DNA of 8,088 nucleotides from JAVBQU01 sp031548675 (GCA_031548675.1 JAVBQU010000059.1:1-8088), one strand, 5' to 3'. Numbered from the stretch's first letter, positions 1-7,721 are shown. The notes: generated by a model from the sequence alone, not told the origin. Program-made: numbers and translations.

Positions 1-1022
1 ACGGCTTTTTCTCTGTTTTTTGTGCCAATATTTTTTAATTCGGCTTCGGAAGTTTGCAATAATTTGGATAATTGCCCTGCTATTGCCTGCGGATTTTTCG
101 GGTCAATAAGAAAATTATATCTGCCTAAAATATCCGGTACATCCGATACCGCAGAGGCTATGACGGGTTTGGCTAAAGACATAGCTTCGCAAACCACATT
201 GGGAAATCCTTCATAAAAACTAAATAAACCTACAGCATCGGCTTCCTGCATTTTTTGAGAGATTCCGGATGTTGCTGGATGGAAATTAAAAATTCCGGTC
301 AAATGATATTGTGCAATTTTTTCCAATGCTTTGGCTTGAGAATCATCGCCTTTGTCGCCATACCAATCAATTCGGATTTGTTCTTTTTCTTGTTCGCTCA
401 GAAGATTTACTGCTTCAACCAAGCCTATTAAGTTTTTTATATATTGATGGCTTGCAGCTACTAAGAGTGTGAATTTTCCGTTTTTCCGGTATTCATAAGT
501 TAAATCGGGCTGCCATTTTTCTAAATCTATAAGGTTATAGATAACTTTGCATTTGGATTTCGATAAAAACGGTACTGCTTTTTGTACCATGTTTATATTT
601 TCGTGCGAATTGGCAACCACATAATCTGCCCCCAGATGAAACCATCTGATTATGCGCTGTGTGAGTGAGGTAAGTATTTTAGGGTCTGCACTTCGTTCGC
701 CTACTATTAATTTCCATTTTCGAAAAGGAAAGCCTGCACATTCGCTCATAAAAGCCGGAGATACCAAAAATGCCAAAACCACATTTGCTTTGCTATGGCG
801 TATATGGCGGCGTATCTTAAAAAAACGTTTGATATAGTTTCTTTCATCTACACAAATTACCAGAATACCTTTTTCGTCTAATTGATGTTTAAAGAAATTC
901 AATGGATGATAAGTTAAAAATGAGACATCATGCCCTTGTCCTTTGAATGCAGCAGCTAACCCAACCAATTGCCGCTGGGCTCCTCCTGAACCTAAACAAT
1001 CAATAACGCAAAGGATTTTCAT
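1..1022 (-). CDS. GT4-family glycosyltransferase (3' end beyond window)
   Basis: Predicted cytoplasmic or membrane-associated retaining glycosyltransferase that adds one sugar from a nucleotide-sugar donor to the growing repeat unit. I translated it by hand from the ATG at 1022-1020: 340 codons stay open to the left edge, so the last part of the protein is missing. The N-terminus has a beta strand followed by the glycine-rich GSGGAQRQ loop (residues 11-18) typical of GT-B group 1 enzymes. The C-terminal nucleotide-sugar-binding half carries the EX7E motif, EGFPNVVCE (E271 and E279), followed by AMSLAKPVIAS and a DVPDI segment, the classic GT4 end pattern. The ATG overlaps the stop codon of the ATP-grasp gene by 4 bases (ATGA), so the two are translationally coupled in one operon. 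Donor and acceptor cannot be told from sequence. The family call is firm; the specificity is unknown. Confidence 0.93.
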   Translation of the reverse strand, partial: MKILCVIDCLGSGGAQRQLVGLAAAFKGQGHDVSFLTYHPLNFFKHQLDEKGILVICVDERNYIKRFFKIRRHIRHSKANVVLAFLVSPAFMSECAGFPFRKWKLIVGERSADPKILTSLTQRIIRWFHLGADYVVANSHENINMVQKAVPFLSKSKCKVIYNLIDLEKWQPDLTYEYRKNGKFTLLVAASHQYIKNLIGLVEAVNLLSEQEKEQIRIDWYGDKGDDSQAKALEKIAQYHLTGIFNFHPATSGISQKMQEADAVGLFSFYEGFPNVVCEAMSLAKPVIASAVSDVPDILGRYNFLIDPKNPQAIAGQLSKLLQTSEAELKNIGTKNREKA

Positions 1023-2143
1023 AAGGTTTCAAATTCTTCTTTTAACACCCATTCCTGAATCCAAAAACGACCTGTTTCAAAGCTGTAATTTCCTTCCGAT
1101 AAGCGTTTGTAATAACCCGGTACACGGTTTATAACCAATTGCTCGCAGGTATCGATACCAATAAAAATAGAAGATTCGATAATAAGATACTGTTTGCATT
1201 TTTCGCTGTAAAGCAAATCGGTAGCTAAAAAAGTAGCTTGATAGCATTGCTGAACTTTATAGGCTAAATCTAAGGCTTCGGCAGGGATTTCTTTTTTTTC
1301 GTAATTTCCGGCTCCTGATGCCCGAAAATCGCCCTTATTCGGATAACGATAGTAGCCCCATAATTTGTCGCCGATTACAATAATCCGCAAATCGAAAGCC
1401 GCATCGTCTATAAACTCTTGAAAGCATATGTAATCTTTTTGCTGTAGATAGGGGATATAGGTTTTACGACCCTTGTAACTGAATACTTCATTAATATGCT
1501 TTATGGCTTCGCTTTTGGTATTGATTTTTTCTACTCCGCCGGAAGCCGAACCGGTTGCAATTTTAGAGATAAGCGGAAGTTTTGTATTTTCTACAAAACT
1601 CAACGCATCTTGTTTGGAATGGGATACAAAAGTAGGTATTTCGGGCAGATTAAAATGTTGGTATAGGTAATGTGCATTTACTTTGTCTTCGTAAGTCCAG
1701 ATGGCATTGTAGCTTGGAATACATTTTTTTTTCAACAGTTTTTCCAAAACATAAATTTGGTCTTTGGCTGTCTTTTGTGATGCAGGGTCGGAAGCGGGAT
1801 GCCAAATAATGACATCGAAATTTTGGGCTTGCTGCATCCAGTCGGAAGCAGAAATATCGTAATATTGATAAGGAATATGATTGTTTTTTAAAAAACGTTC
1901 ATAACGCAGATAATAGGCTTTACGAGAAATATAAGCACCCATGCAAAAACCGTCTTTTACTAAACCAACTTGTATGTTTTGTGTAAAAGGTTTATCCAAC
2001 AATACTTTTTCAGCTTGCTCAAGCTCTGCTGTTAAGTCGGGATGATTTTCCAAAATAAATTCCCCATCGGCTGATTTCTTTTTTAAATAATAGCTTTTGA
2101 AAAAAGGAACTTTTAATAATATATGTTTGATTATTTGTTTCAT
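1019..2143 (-). CDS. ATP-grasp domain protein, putative carboxylate-amine ligase of polysaccharide locus
   Basis: A 374-residue protein whose residues about 145-345 look like an ATP-grasp (RimK-like) domain. ATP-grasp enzymes activate a carboxylate as acyl phosphate and join it to an amine or thiol. Visible parts: an N...K...L lead-in (residues 146-160) ending in a PT near 170; the phosphate-binding lysine K194 with a Gly/Ser-rich loop ATGSASGGV (197-204); the hinge FQEFIDD (E243); DLRIIVIGDKL (D251, R253); a basic substrate loop FRASGAGNYEKKEIP (273-287); and metal ligands around D309 and E323. The usual ExN metal motif reads ESS (323-325). The N-terminal 140 residues are a family-specific pre-ATP-grasp region, and no signal peptide or membrane helix is seen. 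It overlaps the downstream glycosyltransferase by 4 bases. With a carboxyethyl-amino-acid synthase nearby, amidation of a uronic acid by that amino acid is a reasonable inferred role. The substrate is not shown by sequence, and the upstream ribosome binding site is weak. Confidence 0.85.
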   Translation of the reverse strand: MKQIIKHILLKVPFFKSYYLKKKSADGEFILENHPDLTAELEQAEKVLLDKPFTQNIQVGLVKDGFCMGAYISRKAYYLRYERFLKNNHIPYQYYDISASDWMQQAQNFDVIIWHPASDPASQKTAKDQIYVLEKLLKKKCIPSYNAIWTYEDKVNAHYLYQHFNLPEIPTFVSHSKQDALSFVENTKLPLISKIATGSASGGVEKINTKSEAIKHINEVFSYKGRKTYIPYLQQKDYICFQEFIDDAAFDLRIIVIGDKLWGYYRYPNKGDFRASGAGNYEKKEIPAEALDLAYKVQQCYQATFLATDLLYSEKCKQYLIIESSIFIGIDTCEQLVINRVPGYYKRLSEGNYSFETGRFWIQEWVLKEEFETL

Positions 2144-2175
2144 GGATTTTTTGGGACATTAAAATTAAAATAAAT

Positions 2176-2250
2176 ATACTTTAAAAAGTTTTGTATAAGG
2201 TTGATATCCGGAATTTTGTCAATCAATTGTTGAATAGTTTTTTAAAGTAT
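2176..2250. repeat. 12-bp AT-rich inverted repeat flanking the end of the HEAT gene
   Basis: ATACTTTAAAAA at 2176-2187 is exactly the reverse complement of TTTTTAAAGTAT at 2239-2250. The arms are separated by 51 bases that include the stop codon of the broken HEAT-repeat gene (2223-2225). The arms contain the palindrome TTTAAA and almost no G or C, so a chance match in AT-rich DNA is quite possible and an RNA stem would be weak. The 79-base gap at 2144-2222 holds nothing else I recognise: no clear Bacteroidota-type promoter (TAnnTTTG) and no terminator. Confidence 0.3.
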
Positions 2251-2942
2251 CTTTCAACTTTCAATTTTGCATTATCGATTTTTTCTTTATCCATGTTGTC
2301 AATCGCATATTGTGGTAATGCAAAATTTTTACCTGTCAATTCTTTAACAACATTAATTATGCAGCCTAGTGCAAAATAATCTTTCTCGTTTTCAATTGCT
2401 TGTCTAAGAAAAGGAAGTACTTTTTCTACAAGATTCTTGTTTTTATTTCGAAACCACATTTGCATAAAGGAAGTTGCAGCCCATGTTCTGCATTTTTCAT
2501 CAGGGTCGTTCAATAATCTATCTGCAAGCAAAGGAACATCTTTCATTGTGCCTATCTAGCCTAGAACAATAATTGCCCGATTTCGGGTATAAGTATCAAG
2601 GGAAAGAGCTAATTTTCGAGCATAGCCGATAACTATATCTTTTCGACCTGTATTTCTTCTATCACTTATTTTACCTAATATTTATATTATTTCAGGGTTA
2701 AAATCCACATCTTCGTTGTTTTCTAATTTAGAAAGTAAAAGGGTTTCTCCAATTTCTCCATGTTCATCAAAGCGACTCCTCAAACGACTTCGGAATCCAT
2801 CACTAAGACTTTTATCTTTCATAAGTGAATAATGATATTCAACATAAGGACTAGCCATGATTTCCCAAACAAACGGAAGCTGTTCGTCCTCATCTTCTGT
2901 TATCTTTTTAGCCCACTTTTCAAAGTCCTCTTGTTTTTTCAT
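2223..2942 (-). pseudogene. HEAT-repeat-like protein gene, interrupted by two in-frame stops
   Basis: One reading frame runs from the ATG at 2942 to the TGA at 2223 (239 positions) but contains TAA at 2684-2682 (position 87) and TAG at 2558-2556 (position 129). The three pieces are 86, 41 and 110 codons, in the same frame with no indel. The middle piece reads smoothly into the last (ILGKISDRRN ... NRAIIVLG, stop, IGTMKDVPLLADRLLND). This alternating amphipathic-helix pattern resembles HEAT/ARM-type repeats, with later helices around TWAATSFMQMWF and ALGCIINVVKELTG. The TAG most simply comes from TGG (tryptophan) by one transition, giving VLGWIG. The first 86 residues are acidic and charged, with no membrane helix. 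Such repeats usually mediate protein binding; no enzymatic role is expected and the original partner is unknown. It lies 50 bases after the carboxyethylornithine-synthase-like gene and has no obvious link to sugar synthesis, so it may be cargo. The last 107 residues could in principle still be made from the ATG at 2546. The HEAT call is from pattern only. Confidence 0.8.
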
Positions 2943-2970
2943 TTCAATTTTATAATGCTGATTGTTTACA

Positions 2971-2990
2971 ATATTTATATCTGTAAATAT
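2971..2990. repeat. Small AT-only hairpin after the CEOS-like gene
   Basis: ATATTTA (2971-2977) and TAAATAT (2984-2990) form a perfect 7-bp inverted repeat with a 6-base loop, starting two bases past the stop codon of the upstream gene on the minus strand. An alternative stem pairs TTTACA (2965-2970) with TGTAAA (2982-2987). The stem has no G-C pair and no T-run follows on the transcribed strand, so it is not a convincing intrinsic terminator. It may be chance structure in AT-rich spacer DNA. Confidence 0.3.
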
Positions 2991-2992
2991 GA

Positions 2993-3946
2993 TTATCTGT
3001 TCTGAAATTTCTTTATTCTTTCATCGATAATTATTCCTTGATTCACAATTAAGGCTGTGTTCAGAACTGGATTTTGTTTTTCTTCAATTAGTACATCGGC
3101 ATATTGTGATACAACTTGACTCAGCGATATGGAAATAGTTTTGTAAAATAATGAAGGTGTATGATCTACTGCATAATGTCTTATGCCATCCATCATGTAA
3201 GTAGGATTTTCAATCGTAGTTGGTACGCAGGTTTCTATGCCTCCGTTTCTGTCGCAGCTAATATCGATAATCATCGCCCCTTTTTTCATCCGTGGCAAAT
3301 CTTCTTTATAAATAATATGGTCTTTGCGAGAGGTATCCCACAAAATCGCATTTACCACTACATCATATTCCGGTAGTTCCTGACGGAATAATTGCTCGGT
3401 TTTACGGTTATATACTGTAGTATCTGCTCCCATAAAAGTCAGAATTTTTAAAGCTCCGCGGGCAATATTTCCATTGCCTAAAATGGCAACTTTGGTATTG
3501 TATGGAAACAACCCGTGTAAAATATAAGCGTGCATGATAGCCGCTTCGCCGGCAATTTCGTTGTTACGCCAAAAGGTGTGCCTGCCGTTTTCGAACATAT
3601 CTTCCCAAGCGTAAGCGGTAAGTTTATTATTTATCAGATGGTCGGTAATGGTTCTATTCTGTACCGCATGTACCCATCCGAATATGGTTTGATTGGATAG
3701 TTGAGCAAGGTATTCGGCATCGCCTATTTTGGGATCACAAATAATATCTTTAGCTAAAATCTCCTGTCTTTCTGCAATCTGTATGCCATGTCTCAGATAA
3801 TCCTCATCGCTATAGCCCAAAACATCACCATAGTTTTTTTCAATAAAAATACAGGCTTTGTTTTTTATCAATGCGATATCAGAAGGTATCAAAGCCCTGC
3901 GTTGTTCGTTTTCTTTTTTGCTGATAGGAAATCCGATGGTTTTCAT
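2993..3946 (-). CDS. N5-(carboxyethyl)ornithine synthase-like (alanine dehydrogenase/PNT family)
   Basis: A 317-residue soluble NAD(P)H-dependent enzyme of the alanine dehydrogenase/transhydrogenase family. N5-(carboxyethyl)ornithine synthase (EC 1.5.1.24) reductively condenses pyruvate with the side-chain amine of ornithine or lysine. Visible features: an N-terminal EQRRALIPSDI segment (14-24) that fits the family substrate-binding arginine; DPKIGD with K73 and WVHAVQ with H93, which fit the catalytic lysine and histidine of alanine dehydrogenase; NNEIAGEAAIMHA (128-140); a Rossmann loop GNGNIARG (157-164); and DISCDRNGGIE (228-238), equivalent to the family's DxxxDQGG-like segment. The length matches the short CEOS type (about 313) rather than alanine dehydrogenase (about 370), and the 50-90 region is compact. 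It starts on ATG 30 bases after the CgeB-like glycosyltransferase, in the same direction, with AAAGAAAG as a possible weak ribosome site. Its place among sugar genes suggests that it makes an opine-like amino acid for the polysaccharide. Alternatives are another opine or saccharopine-type dehydrogenase. Confidence 0.78.
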   Translation of the reverse strand: MKTIGFPISKKENEQRRALIPSDIALIKNKACIFIEKNYGDVLGYSDEDYLRHGIQIAERQEILAKDIICDPKIGDAEYLAQLSNQTIFGWVHAVQNRTITDHLINNKLTAYAWEDMFENGRHTFWRNNEIAGEAAIMHAYILHGLFPYNTKVAILGNGNIARGALKILTFMGADTTVYNRKTEQLFRQELPEYDVVVNAILWDTSRKDHIIYKEDLPRMKKGAMIIDISCDRNGGIETCVPTTIENPTYMMDGIRHYAVDHTPSLFYKTISISLSQVVSQYADVLIEEKQNPVLNTALIVNQGIIIDERIKKFQNR

Positions 3947-3976
3947 AAATAAACTTTCTTTATTGATAAAATTGTT

Positions 3977-5122
3977 TTACCTCAATCTGCTCCGCATTTT
4001 ATGATACATTTTACTGAGCCTTTTCCGTGAATTTTGCTTCAAAAGCCAATATTTATAGACCAATCCTGACGCTGAACTTTTAATTCTATTTGTGCAATGT
4101 AATGTAGCAAGTGGTTCTGTATTTATATTATCAGGTATTATATTAGCTTCAATATTTTCAACCAAACGATTAAATACGGCCACTTCGTTATAATCAGCCA
4201 AAGCTCTTTTCCAACCTTGAGCGGCAATTTGTCTCCGTTCTTCGTCGTGCAGCAAATAGTAATTGCAAAGTTCGATACATTCTTCCACATTATCAAATCC
4301 GATAACCTCTTCGTTCAGCTTATACACTTGGGCTAAATGATGTTTATTGTCGCAAATCTGTAAGACACCATTGGCAGGTAAATAATACAAGCGTGTGTTG
4401 ATAGGTCCTGTAGAATTATGAATATTAATACCGATTTTGGTTTTCTGCATAAGCGGTACTTCCTGTCCTTGCGGTAAATATCCTCTTTGCCAGCCTCTGC
4501 CGTAAAAATGAGCGTTAGGAAAGGCTTGGTCTATTATTTCCATTCTGTGGCGGCGGTAGCGTGAAAGCTTATCGATAACCATCGAAAGGTCAATATCTCT
4601 TTCCCCTTGTAGTATTTTTTCGTATGTTAAATTAGCATCAAACATGGTGGGGGAGAAGCCCATGGGCTGCCAAACTACATTTTTTACGCCCCACGATTTA
4701 TAGGTCTCTATTTCGGCAATGTTGCCAACTGCACACATATTATATGATGCCGCCACAGGTTTTGAAAGCAGGTCGGAACTTTCCGGATCGTCGTTACAAC
4801 CGAAAACCGTATATTGCGGAATTGCTTCTATAAATTCGGGATGAAAATTTACACCTACGGAGTTATAAAAAGCATGGCAATCTTCAACGGCTTCTAAAAA
4901 ACGATTGTATAAAGCAATCAAATGTTTATTTTTCAGCCTCCACAGTTTATCCATCTGCACAAAGGTAAGCACAGGAAGCTCGGGTGTAAAATTCATGCAG
5001 AAAGGTTTTACTTCAAATCCGGCTTGAGCAAGTCGATCAATATGCAGAAGCCGTTGTTCAGTAAGTCCTTTCCGATTGTTGTAACCTTCGTTAGAAGGAT
5101 AGCCATATAGTATTTTTACCAC
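3977..5122 (-). CDS. Glycosyltransferase with CgeB-like (group 1-type) C-terminal domain, GTG start
   Basis: A 381-residue predicted GT-B fold glycosyltransferase. The C-terminal half matches the pattern of the CgeB-like glycosyl transferases group 1 domain: KTKIGINIHNSTGPINTRLY (about 228-245), then LPANGVLQICDN (248-259), EEVIGFDNVEECIELCNYYL (271-290) and an RRQIAAQGWKRALADY helix (296-311). The N-terminal half has the expected KILYGYPS strand and a GCNDDPE segment (108-114). The C-terminus is strongly basic (residues 343-381, many R/K), suggesting association with the inner face of the membrane. The start is GTG at 5122-5120, overlapping the end of wzx (GTGGTAA, 7 bases). No in-frame ATG lies between the upstream in-frame stop and this codon, and the first internal methionine (residue 43) would remove the first strand. 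Donor and acceptor sugars are unknown. The overlap implies translational coupling with the flippase. Confidence 0.85.
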   Translation of the reverse strand: MVKILYGYPSNEGYNNRKGLTEQRLLHIDRLAQAGFEVKPFCMNFTPELPVLTFVQMDKLWRLKNKHLIALYNRFLEAVEDCHAFYNSVGVNFHPEFIEAIPQYTVFGCNDDPESSDLLSKPVAASYNMCAVGNIAEIETYKSWGVKNVVWQPMGFSPTMFDANLTYEKILQGERDIDLSMVIDKLSRYRRHRMEIIDQAFPNAHFYGRGWQRGYLPQGQEVPLMQKTKIGINIHNSTGPINTRLYYLPANGVLQICDNKHHLAQVYKLNEEVIGFDNVEECIELCNYYLLHDEERRQIAAQGWKRALADYNEVAVFNRLVENIEANIIPDNINTEPLATLHCTNRIKSSASGLVYKYWLLKQNSRKRLSKMYHKMRSRLR

Positions 5123-6627
5123 TTTAACAATTTTGATTTGATATAAATTTTATCGTCTGATGAGAGTAAGAAAAACCAGCTTAAAACGCCTATCAACAGA
5201 CTGCTTATGGCAAAATTGAGGATAATCCTATATAAATTTTCTGCCATGAAATAAGTAATAAAGTAAGATATGCCGTAGGATACTGCAAAGAGAATAATAA
5301 ACGGCAGTACCATTTCTATCAGCCAGCTTTTAATGGAAACGGCTAAATATTTTTGTACATAATATACAATGGCTATACGGCTCAAAAGCATAGTAATAAC
5401 GCATGCCCAGCCTACGCTTTGAACTCCCAAACCTGCTTTTATTCCTATATAGGCTAACACGATGGATGATGAAAATAAGATGCCTACTGCGGTTTGGGCT
5501 TTGGCTATTTTGTTAACTGCTTGCAGCAACGAAACCTGCCCTAAGGCTAATTTTTCGATGATATACATAAAAATCATCAGGTTACATAATATGGCTGCAT
5601 GTTCAGGCGGATTTACCAACCATAAACGCAAAATATTATCCATTTCGGTAAGAGCGGGAACAGATAACAGTAAAATCAAAATCAATCCCAATTTAGTGGA
5701 TTGAAGTGATACCTGTATGGCTCGTTTTTCATCGCCTAAGCCTGCACTACGGACAATTTCGGGAGCTGTAGCAGTGGATAAGGCATTGGTAAGCTGGCTG
5801 GTTTGGATTGATAATTGATTGGCAATGCCTAAGGAAGCATTGGCTTTTGCTCCAAAGAATAAATTGGTAATCATCGTAATGCCTTGCGTGCGTACTAAAT
5901 GCCCGAAATTACCTATGAGATTCCAAAACGAGAATTTCATTAATTCCCAAAAACGGGATTTATCGAACCAGTAGGCTGTATTGATGCGGCATTCTTCAAA
6001 TTTGAATGATGCCCTCAGCATTTGAAATATAAAACCTGCAACAGCAATGCTTACCATAAAAACAGCATAAAGTATCAGTTTATCTCCAGATAGATAAAGT
6101 AAACTGTATGAGGATATAAATATTAATACAGCCTGTGTAACGCCTACCGCCGCTAGTTCGGTTAACTGTTGTTTGGCACTAAACATGGCAATATAGGGTA
6201 CGGAAAGCATTCCGAAAAATGTGGAGATGAGCGATATTTGAAAAACCAATACGCAGGCATCCATACGCTCGGGGGGAATTTTAAAAAATGAATGTATACA
6301 ATAAATGCAAATAGGATAAGCTATCGCAATAAGAATGAGCGGCAAAAAAAGATGTATACTTAAGGCGGTATTGAACCATTTGTTTACTTCATCTTTCATG
6401 CCCCTGCCTAAATCGAAAGCAAAATAACGGCTGGCACTTCCTGCCAATACCGAATTAAGAAATGTAATACATACAATTAACGAACCGATTAAAGGGTATA
6501 AACCGAAATCGGAAACGCCCAAAGCATGCAATACCCAGCGGCTGCTGAACAATGCCAAACCTGCACTGATAATAGTGCGGGCGTAAGTTACAATGGTGTT
6601 AAAAAGTATGCGTTTGCCACTTGCCAT
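5116..6627 (-). CDS. wzx: Wzx-type polysaccharide flippase (MOP/MATE superfamily)
   Basis: A 503-residue, very hydrophobic protein with roughly 12-14 predicted membrane helices over its whole length. It begins with the family-typical amphipathic start (KRILFNTIVTYARTIISAGLALFSSRWVL), followed by ALGVSDFGLYPLIGS (35-49), the signature of the Wzx/RfbX polysaccharide biosynthesis family. Wzx proteins flip undecaprenyl-diphosphate-linked repeat units from the cytoplasmic to the periplasmic face of the inner membrane, after which Wzy polymerises them. Length and layout are full-size and intact. It starts 9 bases after the acyltransferase gene and its stop overlaps the GTG of the next glycosyltransferase. 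Identity within the family is sure; which repeat unit it moves cannot be read from sequence. A teichuronic- or lipid-II-type flippase is less likely given the sugar genes around it. Confidence 0.9.
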   Translation of the reverse strand: MASGKRILFNTIVTYARTIISAGLALFSSRWVLHALGVSDFGLYPLIGSLIVCITFLNSVLAGSASRYFAFDLGRGMKDEVNKWFNTALSIHLFLPLILIAIAYPICIYCIHSFFKIPPERMDACVLVFQISLISTFFGMLSVPYIAMFSAKQQLTELAAVGVTQAVLIFISSYSLLYLSGDKLILYAVFMVSIAVAGFIFQMLRASFKFEECRINTAYWFDKSRFWELMKFSFWNLIGNFGHLVRTQGITMITNLFFGAKANASLGIANQLSIQTSQLTNALSTATAPEIVRSAGLGDEKRAIQVSLQSTKLGLILILLLSVPALTEMDNILRLWLVNPPEHAAILCNLMIFMYIIEKLALGQVSLLQAVNKIAKAQTAVGILFSSSIVLAYIGIKAGLGVQSVGWACVITMLLSRIAIVYYVQKYLAVSIKSWLIEMVLPFIILFAVSYGISYFITYFMAENLYRIILNFAISSLLIGVLSWFFLLSSDDKIYIKSKLLKW

Positions 6628-6636
6628 ATCAAAGGT

Positions 6637-7626
6637 TTATGATTTTTTCAAAAAACGGGTTCGTATCCATTCGTTGCATGGTTTCTCTATGTAAGAAGTT
6701 ATCAGCCATGCTAATGAAATGCTAATAATTAAAGGAATAAATAAGCCGAAAATAGATTGCAATCCCCACATTTTTAAATAACGGATAATTATATAGCCCC
6801 AAAACTGATGTATCAAATAGAGGGGATAGGATATTGTTCCGATGAACATCAGGGGCTTATTTATAATCCATTGTAATTTATCATATATAAACAAGAGGAA
6901 AATACCATAGAATGCCAAAGTAATACCGCATTCGATATAATTATTCCGGTGTTGTATAAAATAAGCTATATAGGTCAGAGCTAATAATAGGTAATTGCTT
7001 TTATCATTTTTGTTGTTGGCAATTTGGTAAAAAACCATACCTGCAAAAAACAGCATACCATATTCTAGATTGACTATCGATTTGATATACCAAGTTGTAA
7101 GCGTAAGAGGTATGTAACTAAAAATGATACAGAGTAACATCCATATTATCCCCATGCTTCTGATAAATTTCCAATCTTTGCGATGCAGGATAATGGGAAT
7201 AAGCATAAGGATATAAAACATAAGCTCTGGCAATAACGACCAATAGGCTCCATCAATGCTTCGAATACCCGGCACTAAAGCCTGAAACATGCTTAACCCA
7301 ATCAAAGCTTCGGGTAAAGTTCTTTGGAAAATAGGAAATTGAGCCAGTGAGGTTAACGTAAAAGTTAAGATTAAGCATACCCAATATGCCGGATATAAAC
7401 GGGCAAAACGTTTGATAAGAAACTCTTGCGGCGACTTTACTTTATCGGTAGTAAAGAAAATGACAAAACCGCTGATGATGAAAAATAAAGATACTCCTAA
7501 ATATCCATAGCTAAATATACCCCAAAATGAGTTCGCAGTTTGTAAAGGGTATGCCCGTGTATAATGGAAGAAGATGATAAACAAAGCTGTAATCCCTCGT
7601 AATACATCTAACTCTTTAAATCTCAT
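6637..7626 (-). CDS. Acyltransferase-3 family membrane protein (OafA/YrhL-like, AT3 domain only)
   Basis: A 329-residue integral membrane acyltransferase with about 10 hydrophobic segments. It opens with LDVLRGITALFIIFFH (residues 6-21; R10 and the likely catalytic H21), followed by GVSLFFIISGFVI (44-56) and FLIKRFARLYPAYW (69-82), the three conserved hallmarks of the AT3 family. Near the C-terminus FIGTISYPLYLIHQ has the usual SYPLYLIH motif. There is no SGNH hydrolase extension as in long OafA proteins, so this is the short form. Family members transfer acetyl or other acyl groups to sugars or lipids, and O-acetylation of the repeat unit is the likely job here. The start codon ATG sits inside the perfect palindrome TCTCATGAGA (7621-7630), with no clear Shine-Dalgarno site. 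The stop is 9 bases before wzx, so both are in one transcript. It lies 100 bases after the dehydrogenase gene. Confidence 0.92.
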   Translation of the reverse strand: MRFKELDVLRGITALFIIFFHYTRAYPLQTANSFWGIFSYGYLGVSLFFIISGFVIFFTTDKVKSPQEFLIKRFARLYPAYWVCLILTFTLTSLAQFPIFQRTLPEALIGLSMFQALVPGIRSIDGAYWSLLPELMFYILMLIPIILHRKDWKFIRSMGIIWMLLCIIFSYIPLTLTTWYIKSIVNLEYGMLFFAGMVFYQIANNKNDKSNYLLLALTYIAYFIQHRNNYIECGITLAFYGIFLLFIYDKLQWIINKPLMFIGTISYPLYLIHQFWGYIIIRYLKMWGLQSIFGLFIPLIISISLAWLITSYIEKPCNEWIRTRFLKKS

Positions 7627-7721
7627 GAGATAATAAACTAAATATGGGTGTTGAATGAGTGATTATTTTATAAAGATTTTTAGGGTTTCAAGAGCTTAAA
7701 TAATCTTAACAATAATCATTT

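Noticed and set aside
943..1134. A 63-residue plus-strand reading frame (and similar short plus-strand frames at 22-216, 652-837, 2191-2379, 3161-3376, 4922-5110 and 5462-5704)
   Set aside because: All lie opposite well-supported minus-strand genes or the broken HEAT gene, have no family resemblance, and are shadows of those coding regions.
2176..2250. Terminal inverted repeats of a small mobile element
   Set aside because: The arms are AT-only with a TTTAAA core and have no flanking target duplication. They enclose only the end of one gene, so chance is the better explanation.
2556..2684. Stop-codon readthrough or an alternative genetic code for the HEAT-like gene
   Set aside because: TAA and TGA serve as normal stops in the neighbours, and I see no recoding signal. 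Two different stops in one gene are better explained by decay.
2971..2990. Intrinsic terminator after the CEOS-like gene
   Set aside because: The stem is only A-T pairs and no run of T follows on the transcribed strand. Transcription probably continues.
2943..2992. Bacteroidota promoter before the HEAT-like gene (TTG ... TAAAATTG)
   Set aside because: The -7-like box has a mismatch, the spacer is about 16 bases instead of about 19-21, and it would sit almost on the start codon.
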